A stretch of DNA of 64,000 nt from Celeribacter neptunius (GTDB taxonomy: Bacteria; Pseudomonadota; Alphaproteobacteria; Rhodobacterales; Rhodobacteraceae): contig NZ_FORH01000001.1 of the NCBI RefSeq assembly GCF_900113955.1, forward strand, positions 1,197,857-1,261,856. The letters are read 5' to 3'. Under the pieces are notes generated by a model. That model made no database searches and had not been told where the DNA came from. It saw only the letters and a list, made by a program, of their open reading frames with translations. This document shows positions 1-9,623 of the stretch, piece after piece. Numbering within the stretch: position 1 is the stretch's first letter; every line of letters starts with the position of its first letter. A program made the translations under genes and the position numbers.

Positions 1-34
1 GAGCGGACGTTTTCAGAAAAGAACGACGATCCAT
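1..34 (-). CDS. TRAP transporter solute-binding protein, N-terminal fragment cut by window edge
   Basis: Only the first 11 codons are present (MDRRSFLKTSA). They are identical to the first 11 residues of the TRAP binding protein encoded at 6400-7497, and a good ribosome binding site (GGGAGG) lies upstream. RRSFLK is the start of a twin-arginine signal, so the product should be exported folded to the periplasm. The residues and binding site are seen directly; that this is a second TakP/DctP-like binding protein is inferred from the identity to its paralogue. The sensor kinase and regulator that follow, on the other strand, would fit control of such a transporter. Confidence 0.6.
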   Translation of the reverse strand, partial: MDRRSFLKTSA

Positions 35-500
35 AGATGGTTTCCTCCCAAGATTGTCTATGGCGATTTTTGGCTCCTCCAGCCCTGCCCCCGCCGATCC
101 GATCCTGTCCGGGAATTTCCGCGCTCTCGGGATACCTCCGGCAAAACCGGCCCCTTCCCCGAAATCTTTCCCCTCGGACATGGCATCGCACCGGCCAAAG
201 CCGGACCAAATTCGTGTGTTAACGTTATCGGCAGGCGGGCGCAGATCAAATACCCAACATTACGCAGAGCGAGGTATTTTATGACGCAGGGGGTGCGAAA
301 ATGGCAATATTCATGCCAGGACACCCCACATTCGCGCACGATTGACGGGTTGGCCGGGGACGCTATTCTACGATTCGTCTGAGTTTCCGCCCCGAAACGC
401 GTCCGGAACGCGCCTTTGGCCGTGGTGTTCGGGTGCCCTCCAAGGCCCTGCGGGGTCATGTCGACCTTCGAGTAAATCCCTTGCGAGCCCCCGGACCCGG
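35..500. other. Intergenic region between divergent TRAP gene and sensor kinase
   Basis: This stretch holds the divergent promoters of the truncated TRAP gene and the sensor kinase. Short open frames are present, but none has a convincing ribosome binding site or recognisable product. I see no convincing hairpin, operator or RNA gene. Confidence 0.4.
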
Positions 501-1931
501 ATGACACGCCTGCTGCCCAGCTTCATCAGTGACATGACCTATGCGCGCAAGCTCTTCGTCTTGGCGACACTGCCGCTCGTGCTCTCGGTCCTGGCGATCG
601 CCGTCGTCGTGGCGCATCAGTCGAAAGCCATGGCCGAACGCGAGATCGCCGATCTCGAAGCCCAGCTGATCACCGCCAAGAAACAGGAACTGCAGAACTA
701 TCTGCAGCTGGCCCGCGCCTCGATCACAGCCGAATACAACCCGGCCCCGCCCGACGACGAAGAGGCCAAGACCAAGGTGACACAGATCCTCGCAGCGATG
801 ACCTATGGCAGCGAAGGCTATTTCTTCGTCTATACCTATGACGGGGTGAATCTCGTGGCGCCGCGCCAGACCCGGCTCATCACCCACAACTGGTCAGGTC
901 TGAGCGACAGCCAGGGCACGCCCGTGGTCGATGAGCTGATCCGGCAGGCGCGGCGCGGCGGCGGCTTCCACAGCTATCTCTGGCCCAAGCCCTCGACCGG
1001 CGAGGAGGCACAGATGATGACCTATGTGATCGGCTTGCAGGACTGGCAATGGGCGATCGGCACCGGCGTGTTCATCGACGATGTGCTGACCTCGGTGGCG
1101 GCGGCCCGGGCCGAGGTCAAGGCACGGGTGCGCCGCACCTTCGGCTATATCGGTGCGATCACCATGGCCGCGGTGCTTCTGGTCTTCATGTCTGGGGTGA
1201 CGATCACCATTCACGAACGCCGTCTGGCCGATGCCAAGCTCAAGGAACTGACCCAGCGCATCTTTGACACCCAGGAAGAGGAACGCGGCCGGGTGGCGCG
1301 CGAGTTGCATGACGGGATCAGCCAGATCCTCGTCGGCGTGCGCTATGCGCTGGAACTGGCGCGACGGCAGCTCAAGAGCGGTGATCCCAAGGGCCCCGCC
1401 AGTCTCGACCGCAGTTTCGACATGCTCGGCGGCGCGATTTCCGAAGTGCGGCGGATCTCGCGCGATTTGCGGCCCGGCGTGCTGGACGATCTCGGCCTCG
1501 GCCCGGCGCTCAAGGCGCTGGCGGAAGAGTTCGAGAAACGCACCGGCATCCGGACCGAGCTCGAGACTGTGGTGTTCCGCAACCGGCTCGACGAAGAGGC
1601 GCGGATCGCGCTGTTTCGCATCGCCCAGGAGGCGTTGACCAATATCGAACGCCATGCCGGCGCCACCGAGGTCTCGATCAAGCTCGCCGGGCATCGCACC
1701 GGCGCGACGCTGCTGATCTGCGACAACGGCCGCGGTTTCACCCCGAGCGAGACCAACGGTCACGGCATCGGGCTCAGAAACATGGCGGAACGGATGGAAC
1801 AGCTCGACGGCCACCTGACGATCACGCCCCGTCACCCCGGCACCTCCATTGACGCAACCGTGCCGTTGAAGCATATCCTTCCGCCCGCGACCTCCGGTCG
1901 TCCCCCTGCCCCGATAGGAAGCGCCAGATGA
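501..1931 (+). CDS. Membrane sensor histidine kinase, sCache-type sensor, NarX/DegS-like kinase core
   Basis: About 476 residues from the ATG at 501. A transmembrane segment lies near residues 16-38. A periplasmic sensor region carries the sCache signature GYFFVYTYDG, and a second membrane segment is near residues 215-236. The cytoplasmic kinase is of HisKA_3 type, with phospho-accepting His270 in ARELHDGISQ, followed by an HATPase with the N-box NIERHA and the G-box GHGIGLRNM. Cache sensors of this class usually bind small carboxylates or other metabolites. It overlaps the next gene by the ATGA at 1928-1931, so the two form a translationally coupled two-component system. An in-frame ATG at 534 is an alternative start; neither start has a strong ribosome binding site. 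The flanking TRAP genes suggest transporter control, but this is inference. Confidence 0.85.
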   Translation: MTRLLPSFISDMTYARKLFVLATLPLVLSVLAIAVVVAHQSKAMAEREIADLEAQLITAKKQELQNYLQLARASITAEYNPAPPDDEEAKTKVTQILAAMTYGSEGYFFVYTYDGVNLVAPRQTRLITHNWSGLSDSQGTPVVDELIRQARRGGGFHSYLWPKPSTGEEAQMMTYVIGLQDWQWAIGTGVFIDDVLTSVAAARAEVKARVRRTFGYIGAITMAAVLLVFMSGVTITIHERRLADAKLKELTQRIFDTQEEERGRVARELHDGISQILVGVRYALELARRQLKSGDPKGPASLDRSFDMLGGAISEVRRISRDLRPGVLDDLGLGPALKALAEEFEKRTGIRTELETVVFRNRLDEEARIALFRIAQEALTNIERHAGATEVSIKLAGHRTGATLLICDNGRGFTPSETNGHGIGLRNMAERMEQLDGHLTITPRHPGTSIDATVPLKHILPPATSGRPPAPIGSAR

Positions 1932-2590
1932 GTGAGCAATCGATCCCTGTCCAGCCAACCCGTGTCCTCATTGTCGACGACCACCCGATGGTGGCTGAAG
2001 GCATCCGCGCATTGCTCGAGACCTTCGAGGATATCGAGGTCGTCGGCACGCTGTGCAACGGGCGCGAGGCTGTCGATCGGGTCGAGGCGCTCACCCCCGA
2101 TGTGGTGCTCATGGATCTGAACATGCCGCAGATGGGCGGGCTGACCGCAACGGAGCTCCTGCTCGAACGCCTCCCGGACACCCGCATCCTGATCCTGTCG
2201 ATGCATGACAGCCCGGAATATATCGGCGCGGCGCTGTCGCATGGCGCCATGGGCTATGTGCTCAAGGATGTGCCGACCGAAGACGTCAAGGATGCGATCG
2301 ACGCGGTGATGCGTGGCGAGCAATATCTTTGCGATGGCGCACAGGCCGCCATGAAACCGGCAAAGATCCGCGACGGGCGTGAACCTCTGACCGACCGGGA
2401 GACAACGATCCTACTGGAGCTCGCCCAGGGCAAGTCGAACAAGGAAGTCGCCTGTGCCCTGGAGATTTCCGTGCGCACGGTGGAGACCCATCGCAAGAAC
2501 CTCAAACGCAAGCTGGGGATTTCCTCGACAGCAGGTCTGACCCGCTACGCCATGGAACACGGGGTGTTGCAGGGCACGGGCCGGTTCTAG
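1928..2590 (+). CDS. NarL/FixJ-family response regulator
   Basis: 220 residues. The receiver domain has acidic residues D17/D18, phospho-accepting D63 in VVLMDLNMP and K113. The C-terminal LuxR-type HTH includes LTDRETTILLELAQGKSNKE and SVRTVETHRKNL. It is the cognate partner of the overlapping kinase gene and should bind DNA when phosphorylated. Likely targets are the TRAP genes on either side (inference). It converges on the RTX gene with only 17 bases between the stop codons. A short hairpin (arms 2602-2607 and 2612-2617) spans this junction but has no T-run. Confidence 0.9.
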   Translation: MSEQSIPVQPTRVLIVDDHPMVAEGIRALLETFEDIEVVGTLCNGREAVDRVEALTPDVVLMDLNMPQMGGLTATELLLERLPDTRILILSMHDSPEYIGAALSHGAMGYVLKDVPTEDVKDAIDAVMRGEQYLCDGAQAAMKPAKIRDGREPLTDRETTILLELAQGKSNKEVACALEISVRTVETHRKNLKRKLGISSTAGLTRYAMEHGVLQGTGRF

Positions 2591-2607
2591 GCACTCGCGG
2601 ACCCGGC

Positions 2608-4554
2608 TCAGGCCGGGCTGGCCGGCATCTCAGGGCCCGGCGAAAAAGCCGGCTGTGGCGACGGCAATCCCGCAGCGTTTTTCCGGAACAGCGCGAACAC
2701 CTCACGGCGCGGCACCACCGGCCTCGCGCGCGACCCCAGAACCGAGGCGACGGGCGCATGGCGCAGCGCCGGCAGGACCGCAAACAGACTGTCGCGCAAT
2801 TCCGGCGCCAGCATGATCAGCGCCTGCGGCCCCGGGTAGAAGCTCTCACTGGCGACACCATTGGCAAAAAGCACCTCGTGGCGGGCACAGAGCAGATGGA
2901 TATAGGTGACCTCGCGGCGCCCCTGGGCCACCCGCGCCAGCGGCGTCTCGGCCAGATGGCGGGCGCGGAGAAAGCGTTCTTTCCCGTCATTGTCCCGGCG
3001 CATCACGCAATGCTGCGGCGAGACCAGAAGCGGGCGATCCGCCCCCAGCGCCCCGGCGCGGATCAGCACCGGGCGGAGTTTCGGCCGGGCCAAAAGTGCC
3101 GCGCGATCAAGATGTGACGCGCCAATCCACAGCACCGGCTGGGCGCCATGATCGGCGGTGATCACCATATCCCCGGGGCGCAGCGTCTCCACCGGGCGTT
3201 CGCCCTCCGGCGTCAGGATGCCGGTGCCCTCGGTGAAACAGGTCACGCCGGTGTTCTCGGTGGTGAAGAACGCGCTGTTGGCCGAGGCGCCTGAGAAGGT
3301 GAGCGAGCCGGTGCCGAACTGCAGATTGTCGGAATAATCGACATCGCCGACCCCGTCATTCGACTGGTTCAGAATGCCGTCGTCGGCCTGGTCGGCATAG
3401 AGCTCCCAGATGTCGTCGTAGAAGCCCGACAGGTCGATGAAATCATTGTTCGTGCTGTCGCCATCCGCGAGCGTGCCGGTGTTGCCGCTGTTGAAATCGG
3501 TGATGATGTCGGAGCCGTCGCCGACATTGTAGATGAACGTGTCATTGCCGAGCCCGCCGGTCAGCGTGTCATTGCCGGTGCCGCCGACGATGGTGTCGTC
3601 GCCCGAGCCCGCGGTGATGTCGTCATTGCCGGCGCCACCGTCGAGATAGAGCCCGGAATTGTCGGCCGAAGCATCGATCGTGTCGCCGCCGCTGCCGGTG
3701 ATGATCGCCTCGATATTGTCGAAGGTGACGGTGTTGGTACCGTCGCTGACCGTGCCGTCCTCCGGCGCGGTGAAGGTGACGGTGAGCGGCGCCGAGACGG
3801 CGGAGAAATCGAGCGTATCCGTGCCGGTGCCAGTGCCGTCCCAGTCATCGCCATAGACGATGTCATTGCCCCAACCGTCGTCGAAATAGAAGGTGTCGTC
3901 GCCCTCGCCGCCGGCGATCTCATCATTGCCGCCACCACCAGTGATTGAATCATTCCCGGCATCCCCGAAAATGTAATCATCCCCACTGGTGATCTGATCC
4001 CCCTCGGCATCGGTATAGCCGACCCCCATCGTGTCATCGCCAGCCGTGCCGTCGACCACAGACGCATATTGAGCCGTATAGCGATCCGCTGTGAGCACAT
4101 TGTTCGAAGAACTGACACTGTCGAAGGTCAGGGACTGGATCGGCTTGGCTTCGAGGGCAGCATCGTAGGCGCCGTAGCTCGACGAGGGCGCGAGATAGAG
4201 ATTGCCAGCCGTATCCTGAAACACGATGGCCTGCACACCGGCAGTGGTCCCGTCCACATAGGTGATGGTCGCATTGTAGATGACGACCGTATCCATGGTG
4301 TGATCCGGTCCGCCATTGATGCGGAACGTATCGTTGGAGGAGAAGTTGTCGGTGTCATAGGCCCAGTTGCGCGCGCCGCCGGAATAGCCGGTGGACCCGG
4401 GCGAGAAGCTCTCGACATTGTCGTAAAGCGGGGTGCCGCTGCTGCCGACTGTGGTGCCGACGAGCGCGGCGGCGTTTTCCGCACTCTCGTTGCCCTCGGT
4501 CGGATCGAGCGCCGGCCCGGTGCCGAGATAGAGAACGTCGAATGTCGTCGACAT
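2608..4554 (-). CDS. RTX-type calcium-binding exoprotein with C-terminal Hint domain
   Basis: 648 residues, strongly acidic. After an unassigned N-terminal region (about 1-165) come two clusters of glycine/aspartate nonapeptides, near residues 170-220 and 300-355 (for example GGAGNDDITAGSGDDTIVGG). Such repeats form a calcium-binding beta-roll and usually mark proteins secreted by type I systems. A Hint_2 domain starts at Cys439 (CFTEGTGILTPEGERPVE) and ends near residue 580 (HEVLFANGVASESF). Hint domains are the self-processing fold of inteins and hedgehog proteins. RTX-Hint proteins are common in Rhodobacteraceae, and their biological role is largely unknown. There is no N-terminal signal peptide, as expected for type I export, and no type I exporter nearby. 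Confidence 0.85.
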   Translation of the reverse strand: MSTTFDVLYLGTGPALDPTEGNESAENAAALVGTTVGSSGTPLYDNVESFSPGSTGYSGGARNWAYDTDNFSSNDTFRINGGPDHTMDTVVIYNATITYVDGTTAGVQAIVFQDTAGNLYLAPSSSYGAYDAALEAKPIQSLTFDSVSSSNNVLTADRYTAQYASVVDGTAGDDTMGVGYTDAEGDQITSGDDYIFGDAGNDSITGGGGNDEIAGGEGDDTFYFDDGWGNDIVYGDDWDGTGTGTDTLDFSAVSAPLTVTFTAPEDGTVSDGTNTVTFDNIEAIITGSGGDTIDASADNSGLYLDGGAGNDDITAGSGDDTIVGGTGNDTLTGGLGNDTFIYNVGDGSDIITDFNSGNTGTLADGDSTNNDFIDLSGFYDDIWELYADQADDGILNQSNDGVGDVDYSDNLQFGTGSLTFSGASANSAFFTTENTGVTCFTEGTGILTPEGERPVETLRPGDMVITADHGAQPVLWIGASHLDRAALLARPKLRPVLIRAGALGADRPLLVSPQHCVMRRDNDGKERFLRARHLAETPLARVAQGRREVTYIHLLCARHEVLFANGVASESFYPGPQALIMLAPELRDSLFAVLPALRHAPVASVLGSRARPVVPRREVFALFRKNAAGLPSPQPAFSPGPEMPASPA

Positions 4555-5061
4555 CAGCGCGCCCCCTCGATGTCAGATCGGAGAGCCGCAACATCAGCGG
4601 CGACGTCGATCAGCGCGACATGAAACACACCCCCATCCCCCGGTACAGCACAGGCTGTACCGACCGGCCCGCCGCCACACCAAACGGGGCTGCCAATGAG
4701 AACCCTTGTCGTCATCCTTTCACCCGAGGTCAGGGACACGCCCCTCACTGCTATCCAGTTATCTTTGACGAGCGGTTAAGCTTAACGGCGCACCGCCGAT
4801 TTTTTACCGCGGGCATGTCCTTGGGCACCGCCGACTTCGGTTCGGTGTGGGCTCGGTCTGGCCTCGGTCTGGCCTCGGTGTGGCCGCCCCTCCCGTGCCA
4901 GGTTCTCGCAAACCCGCCCCGGGGGGGCATAATCCGATTGCATATGGCTGCAGACCTGTTACTGCCGCGCCTCCCACGTTTATTGCCTTATTGCCTCCCC
5001 CAAGCTCCGCATGTCGCCCGGCATGCCTCCGCACGGGTGTCTTTGAAGAAGGATTTTGAGC
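4555..5061. other. Intergenic region with short tandem repeat and palindrome
   Basis: Divergent promoter region of the RTX gene (minus) and the MFS exporter (plus). It contains the 12-base palindrome GTTAAGCTTAAC at 4775-4786 and four 11-base tandem repeats at 4841-4884. No gene is convincing here; the open frames crossing it have no ribosome binding site or homology that I recognise. Confidence 0.45.
4841..4884. repeat. Four tandem 11-bp repeats
   Basis: Units read TTCGGTGTGGG, CTCGGTCTGGC, CTCGGTCTGGC and CTCGGTGTGGC. They lie about 180 bp before the MFS gene start. The function is unknown; replication slippage is the simplest origin. Confidence 0.75.
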
Positions 5062-6300
5062 ATGCACAGGATGAGTTCACCGGAAGGGTTTCGGCGCCGT
5101 GCCACTCTTTTCGCGCTGATGATCGCCTTTCTGGACAGTATCGGCGTCGGCCTCATCATTCCCGTCGTCCCCCGGCTGATCGAAGAGATCGGGCATATCG
5201 GCCTCGGCGATGCGGCGCGGATCGGCGGCCTGCTCTTTGCGCTTTACAGCATCGTGCTGTTCCTCTCCGCACCGCTGCTCGGTGCCCTGTCCGACCGTGT
5301 CGGACGCCGCCCGCTGTTGCTGATCGCGGTGGGCGGGCTGGCCATCGATTACCTGCTCCAGGCCTGGGCGCCGACCCTTGCCTGGCTGTTTCTCGGCCGA
5401 TTGATCGCCGGGCTGTGCGGCGCCTCCATCGTCGTGGCCAATGCCTGTCTCGCGGATGTCAGCACGGCAGAGACCCGGGCGCGATCCTTCGGCTATATGA
5501 GCGCCGCCTTCGGCCTCGGATTCGTGCTCGGGCCCGCCATCGGCGGCATCCTCGGCGATCTCGGCACACGGGTGCCGTTCTGGGCCGCAGCCGGTCTCGC
5601 CGGGGTCAATTTTCTCTTCGCTCTGGCGTTTCTGCCCGAGCCCCTGCCCGTCGCGGCCCGGCGCCGCTTTCAATGGCGCGAGGCCAATCCTTTCGGGGTC
5701 TTTCGCATCTTCCTGCGCAGCCCCGGTGTGCTGCCCCTTGCCGGCATCTTGGCGCTCTATTTTCTGGGCTCATCGGTCTATGTCGGCATCTGGGCCTTTT
5801 GGGGCTTTGCCAAGTTCGACTGGTCCGGCACCCAGGTCGGGCTGAGCCTGGCGATGGCGGGTTTGACCATGGCACTGCTTCAGGGCCTTGGCACCGGCCC
5901 CGCCGTGGCGCGCTGGGGCGAACGCCGTCTGGCGCTCGCCGGTCTCGCCGTCGCCGCGCTGTCCTGCCTCGCCTTCGGGCTGGTCACCTCGACCGCGCTG
6001 GTTTTCGTGCTTCTGTGCCTCCATGCGATAGAGGGCTTTGTTCATCCCAGCATCGCCGCCCTGATGTCAAAAGATCTGCCGGCAGATTCTCAGGGCAGCC
6101 TGCAGGGCGGGATCGCGGCCATCCAAAGCCTCTCGGCGCTCATCGGCACACTCGTGTTCACACAGGTTTTCAGCGCCTTCATGGCGCCCGGCGCCCGCAT
6201 TCAGAGCCCGGATGTCGCGTTCTTTCTGGCGGGCGGGGTCCTGGCATTGGCGTTCCTCGGATTGGCGCTGCAACGCAAACGCCGCCCCGGATCATCCTGA
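5062..6300 (+). CDS. TetA-like major facilitator superfamily drug exporter
   Basis: 412 residues, about 12 hydrophobic segments. The MFS signature between helices 2 and 3 is present (GALSDRVGRRPLL). The start of helix 1 reads FLDSIGVGLIIPVVPRLIEE, as in tetracycline/proton antiporters of the TCR/Tet family. The chosen start ATG at 5062 has AAGGA nine bases upstream; an in-frame TTG at 5056 is less likely. It should export a small molecule or drug across the inner membrane using the proton gradient. No TetR-type repressor lies next to it, so the substrate is open. It ends at a strong terminator. Confidence 0.85.
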   Translation: MHRMSSPEGFRRRATLFALMIAFLDSIGVGLIIPVVPRLIEEIGHIGLGDAARIGGLLFALYSIVLFLSAPLLGALSDRVGRRPLLLIAVGGLAIDYLLQAWAPTLAWLFLGRLIAGLCGASIVVANACLADVSTAETRARSFGYMSAAFGLGFVLGPAIGGILGDLGTRVPFWAAAGLAGVNFLFALAFLPEPLPVAARRRFQWREANPFGVFRIFLRSPGVLPLAGILALYFLGSSVYVGIWAFWGFAKFDWSGTQVGLSLAMAGLTMALLQGLGTGPAVARWGERRLALAGLAVAALSCLAFGLVTSTALVFVLLCLHAIEGFVHPSIAALMSKDLPADSQGSLQGGIAAIQSLSALIGTLVFTQVFSAFMAPGARIQSPDVAFFLAGGVLALAFLGLALQRKRRPGSS

Positions 6301-6329
6301 CCGGATCGACCGCACCACCGGGACAGAGA

Positions 6330-6362
6330 AAACGCGCGGGATCTCTCCCGCGCGTTTCTGTT
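6330..6362. terminator. Bidirectional rho-independent terminator
   Basis: Perfect 12-bp stem (6330-6341 with 6346-6357) and a four-base loop. The stem ends in AAA/TTT, so it can serve both the MFS gene (plus) and the TRAP binding-protein gene (minus, stop at 6400). Confidence 0.85.
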
Positions 6363-6399
6363 TCTTCCCGATTGTCAGAGGCTTGTGCCCCCGCCCGGA

Positions 6400-7497
6400 T
6401 CAGTCTCCCTGCATCGCCAAGACGCGGTTGCGCTGGCTGGTGTAGAAATTGTCGGACTGGCCCATCCAGGCGGAGGTGGCTTTCATTGCGTCTTCGACCG
6501 ATTTGCGGACCTCGACGAAGAGCTCGTCGTCCATGTACTGATCGAGAACCTCTTTCGAGGCGCGGCCGAAAGCCTCCCAGACATCGTCGGGGAATTGCTT
6601 GATCTGGGTGCCACCATTGATCAGACGCTGCAGCGCCGGACCGTTGTTGGCGAGGAACAGCGCGTAGTCGAACTGGTTCGACTCGGCGGCGGCATTGTCG
6701 ATGATGCGCTGTTGCGCCGGGGTCAGCCCCTCGAAAACCTCGAGATTGGTGTTGACCGAGAGCGCGGAGCCCGGCTCGTGGAACCCTGCCGGGTAGAAAT
6801 ACGGGCAGACTTCCTGAAGACCGAGACGCTCGTCCGACCAGGGACCGACCCATTCGGTGCCATCCAGAGCCCCCGAGGAAAGCGCCTGATAGATATCGCC
6901 CGCCGGCATCACCTGCACCGAGGCGCCGAGCTTGCCGACAACCTCGCCGCCAAGACCCGGCATGCGCAGTTTCAGACCCTGGAAATCATTGACCGAGGTG
7001 ATCTCATTGCGATACCAGCCGCCACCCTGGGCGCCGGTCTGACCGCCGATATTGGTGTGCAGGCCAAAGATCTCGCCGAGGTTGCGGTGCAGTTGCTGCC
7101 CGCCCATGCCATAGTACCAGACCATCATCTCCGGCGCGGTCATGCCCATCGGCGAGGTGGTGAAGAACGCCATCGCCGGGTGCTGACCCATGAAATAATA
7201 TTCCGCCGAGTGGTAGATGTCGGCCTGACCGGAGGTCACGGCGTCGAACACTTCGAGCCCGCCGACGAGCTCGCCCGCGGCTTTCGCCTCAATGGTGAGC
7301 TGGCCGTCGGACATGGTGTTGACGCTGTCGACGAAACGCTCGACCGCGTCCCAGACACCGGCGAGACCGCGCGGCCAGGAACAGACCATGGTCAGGGTGC
7401 GTTTGCCCTGGGCGTACATCGGCGCGGCCAGCGTCGAGGCGGCAGCGGCAGAGGCGCCACCGAGGGCGGATGTTTTCAGAAAAGAGCGGCGATCCAT
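6400..7497 (-). CDS. TRAP transporter solute-binding protein, TakP/DctP type
   Basis: 365 residues. A twin-arginine signal (MDRRSFLKTSALGGASAAAA) precedes the mature protein. The pattern GGWYRNEI, LKLRMPGLGGEV and TEWVGPWSDERLGL matches TRAP binding proteins of the TakP group, which bind 2-oxo acids such as pyruvate; the exact ligand here is inference. Start ATG at 7497 has GGAGG upstream. No dctQ/dctM membrane genes are adjacent, so it is an orphan or works with a distant permease. The truncated gene at position 1 begins with the same 11 residues, suggesting a duplicated binding protein flanking the two-component system. Confidence 0.88.
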   Translation of the reverse strand: MDRRSFLKTSALGGASAAAASTLAAPMYAQGKRTLTMVCSWPRGLAGVWDAVERFVDSVNTMSDGQLTIEAKAAGELVGGLEVFDAVTSGQADIYHSAEYYFMGQHPAMAFFTTSPMGMTAPEMMVWYYGMGGQQLHRNLGEIFGLHTNIGGQTGAQGGGWYRNEITSVNDFQGLKLRMPGLGGEVVGKLGASVQVMPAGDIYQALSSGALDGTEWVGPWSDERLGLQEVCPYFYPAGFHEPGSALSVNTNLEVFEGLTPAQQRIIDNAAAESNQFDYALFLANNGPALQRLINGGTQIKQFPDDVWEAFGRASKEVLDQYMDDELFVEVRKSVEDAMKATSAWMGQSDNFYTSQRNRVLAMQGD

Positions 7498-7832
7498 CGA
7501 GATATCCTCCAATAGGCGCGCGAGGGGGAGCCCCGCGCCAAATCGCGCGCACCATAGAGAGGCCTCCGGCGAGATTGAAGAGGCCCAGGCGCGACATTTC
7601 GCGCGAAAATTGCGCGCAGATGCAGAGGGCACGCAACATTTATGCTCAGCACGGGGCGCTTTCGACAGAAACACAAACCTCCTGAGAGAACCTGCGGAAA
7701 ATATGAGACCACTCTGCGCAAGATCGCACAGATGGCGGTAACGGATTGGTAGGACGGTTTTGAAATTTATCGGCCACACGTCAACCAATCAGGCCTGCGC
7801 CGCGGCGCGCCGAAAGCAAGAAAAGCAATATA
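7498..7832. other. Divergent promoter region, TRAP gene and chemoreceptor
   Basis: No gene, hairpin or recognisable operator stands out. It must contain the promoters of the minus-strand TRAP gene and the plus-strand chemoreceptor. Confidence 0.4.
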
Positions 7833-9455
7833 ATGAGCTTCTTAAGCCGAATAAGTTCACATACGAGTAAATCTGTCCAAGCAAATGACAGTGTTGACGA
7901 AGCCCCCCCACAGCCCGACGCAAGCGTTTTCAACTTCATCAGCAATCCGGTGATGGTGGCCGACAAGGACTATACCATCACCTTTGCCAATGACGCCGCG
8001 ATCCGGATGCTCCGGACCGTGGAAACCGAGATGCGAAAAAACGTCCCGGGATTTCGCGCCGATGAAATCGTCGGCAAGAATATCGACACGTTCCACCAGC
8101 ACCCCGGCCATCAGCGCCGCATCCTGGACAATCTGAAGACGCCTTATCATGGCAAGATCCGGCTCGGCCGGCATCATCTGCAATTTCTGGCCTCGCCGAA
8201 ATTCGACGCGGACGGTGCGCTCGAGAGGATCTATGTCGAATGGTCCGATGTCACCGAACTGCGCCACAGCCAGGACCAGATCGCCATGCTGATGCAGCGC
8301 GCCAGCGCCATGGCACGCGCGCATGGCGACGGATTCATCAACGAGGTGATCGACGAGGCCGGACTCGAGGGTGAATACCGGGATCTCGGCCGCGCCATCA
8401 ACGCCATGGTGGCAGGCCATATTGCGACGACAAAGAAGATCCTCACCTGTGCAGAGGCCTATTCGAACGGTGATTTCGGCTATCGGCTCGAACATTTCTC
8501 CGGCGACCGCAGCGTCCTGAATGAGGCGATGGACGGTATTCGCGACAGTTTCAACTTTGTGATCACCGAGATCGATGACATGGCGAATTCGGTCATCGCC
8601 GGCAAGCTCAACCGCGCGGTGGCGCTCGACGCTTTCCCGGGCGATTTCCGCAAGATCGCCGAGAGTTTCGATCATACGTTCAGCTATCTGCGCAGCACCG
8701 TCACCACGATCATGCGGCAGGTCTCGGAAATGGACGCGGCGATCAATATGATCTCCGACGATGCCTCGGCCATGGCCGACCGGCGCACCCGCGAAACCGC
8801 GATGGTCGAAGAGATCTCGGCGGCAACCACCACGGCGTCCTCCTCCACCCGGATCAGCCGCGACTCGGCGGCGACGCTGGTGGCCTCGACACAAACCGCA
8901 CGGAGGTCCGGACGAGAGGGCTCCGAAGTGGCCAATTACCTGCTGGAAGCGGCCTCACAGATGATCCGCACCGCCAATCAGACCAATTCGGTGATCGAGG
9001 AGATTCAGGACATCGCCACGAAAACCCGTCTTCTGGCGTTGAACGCCTCGGTCGAGGCGGCCCGCGCCGGGGATCATGGCCGCGGCTTTGCCGTGGTCGC
9101 CGAAGAGGTACGTGCGCTCGCCAACCAGTCCGAGGAAGCCGCCAAACGCACCAACGATCTGATTGCCGAGACCAAGGTGACGATGGACAAGACCACGGAG
9201 AAATCCAGAGAGAGCTTCGACGCTTTCGCGACGATCTCCGAGATTATCGACGCCATCGCGCTTGAATCCGATAGCGTCAGCACGGCCTCGAGCGAACAGG
9301 CGATGAATATCGGCGCGATCGAAGAGGGCATGCGCCAGATCTCCAGCATGAGCATGGAGGCGGCGGCGATGTCCGATAATCTGGCCAGCGCCACGGAAGA
9401 GCTGCGCGCAGCGACCGCGAGCGTCTACAGCCAGCTGCAGAAATTCGAGATCTGA
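7833..9455 (+). CDS. Soluble methyl-accepting chemotaxis protein with PAS sensor
   Basis: 540 residues with no membrane segment. Residues about 35-150 form a PAS domain ([20 protein letters not shown], then the PAC-like [10 protein letters not shown]). A linker region of possible HAMP-like repeats follows. The signalling hairpin tip is clear: [20 protein letters not shown] and [20 protein letters not shown]. It should signal to CheA/CheW from the cytoplasm, probably sensing a bound cofactor or metabolite. There is no obvious C-terminal CheR/CheB pentapeptide. The ribosome binding site is weak. It is a single-gene unit closed by the terminator at 9482. Confidence 0.9.
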   Translation: MSFLSRISSHTSKSVQANDSVDEAPPQPDASVFNFISNPVMVADKDYTITFANDAAIRMLRTVETEMRKNVPGFRADEIVGKNIDTFHQHPGHQRRILDNLKTPYHGKIRLGRHHLQFLASPKFDADGALERIYVEWSDVTELRHSQDQIAMLMQRASAMARAHGDGFINEVIDEAGLEGEYRDLGRAINAMVAGHIATTKKILTCAEAYSNGDFGYRLEHFSGDRSVLNEAMDGIRDSFNFVITEIDDMANSVIAGKLNRAVALDAFPGDFRKIAESFDHTFSYLRSTVTTIMRQVSEMDAAINMISDDASAMADRRTRETAMVEEISAATTTASSSTRISRDSAATLVASTQTARRSGREGSEVANYLLEAASQMIRTANQTNSVIEEIQDIATKTRLLALNASVEAARAGDHGRGFAVVAEEVRALANQSEEAAKRTNDLIAETKVTMDKTTEKSRESFDAFATISEIIDAIALESDSVSTASSEQAMNIGAIEEGMRQISSMSMEAAAMSDNLASATEELRAATASVYSQLQKFEI

Positions 9456-9481
9456 GGGAGCATCCCCGATCTCGGCTTGCA

Positions 9482-9516
9482 CCGGGGCGCAGTACCTCTG
9501 CGCCCCGGGTTTTGTT
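9482..9516 (+). terminator. Rho-independent terminator after chemoreceptor gene
   Basis: Perfect 11-bp GC-rich stem (9482-9492 with 9498-9508), five-base loop, then GTTTTGTTTT. Confidence 0.9.
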
Positions 9517-9623
9517 TTGGCTTTCGCTCTGGCTTGGGCTTTGCCAGGGCAGGAAGACGAGATGAATAAAGGGGCGCGGTTGCCCGCCCCCCTTCGCCTG
9601 ATAAAAAGCTCTGCTGAAAAGCC

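Noticed and set aside
4542..6602. Long plus-strand frame overlapping the MFS gene
   Set aside because: It runs in a different frame through the exporter gene and the terminator and is Arg/Pro-rich. The MFS protein has clear family motifs and a ribosome binding site.
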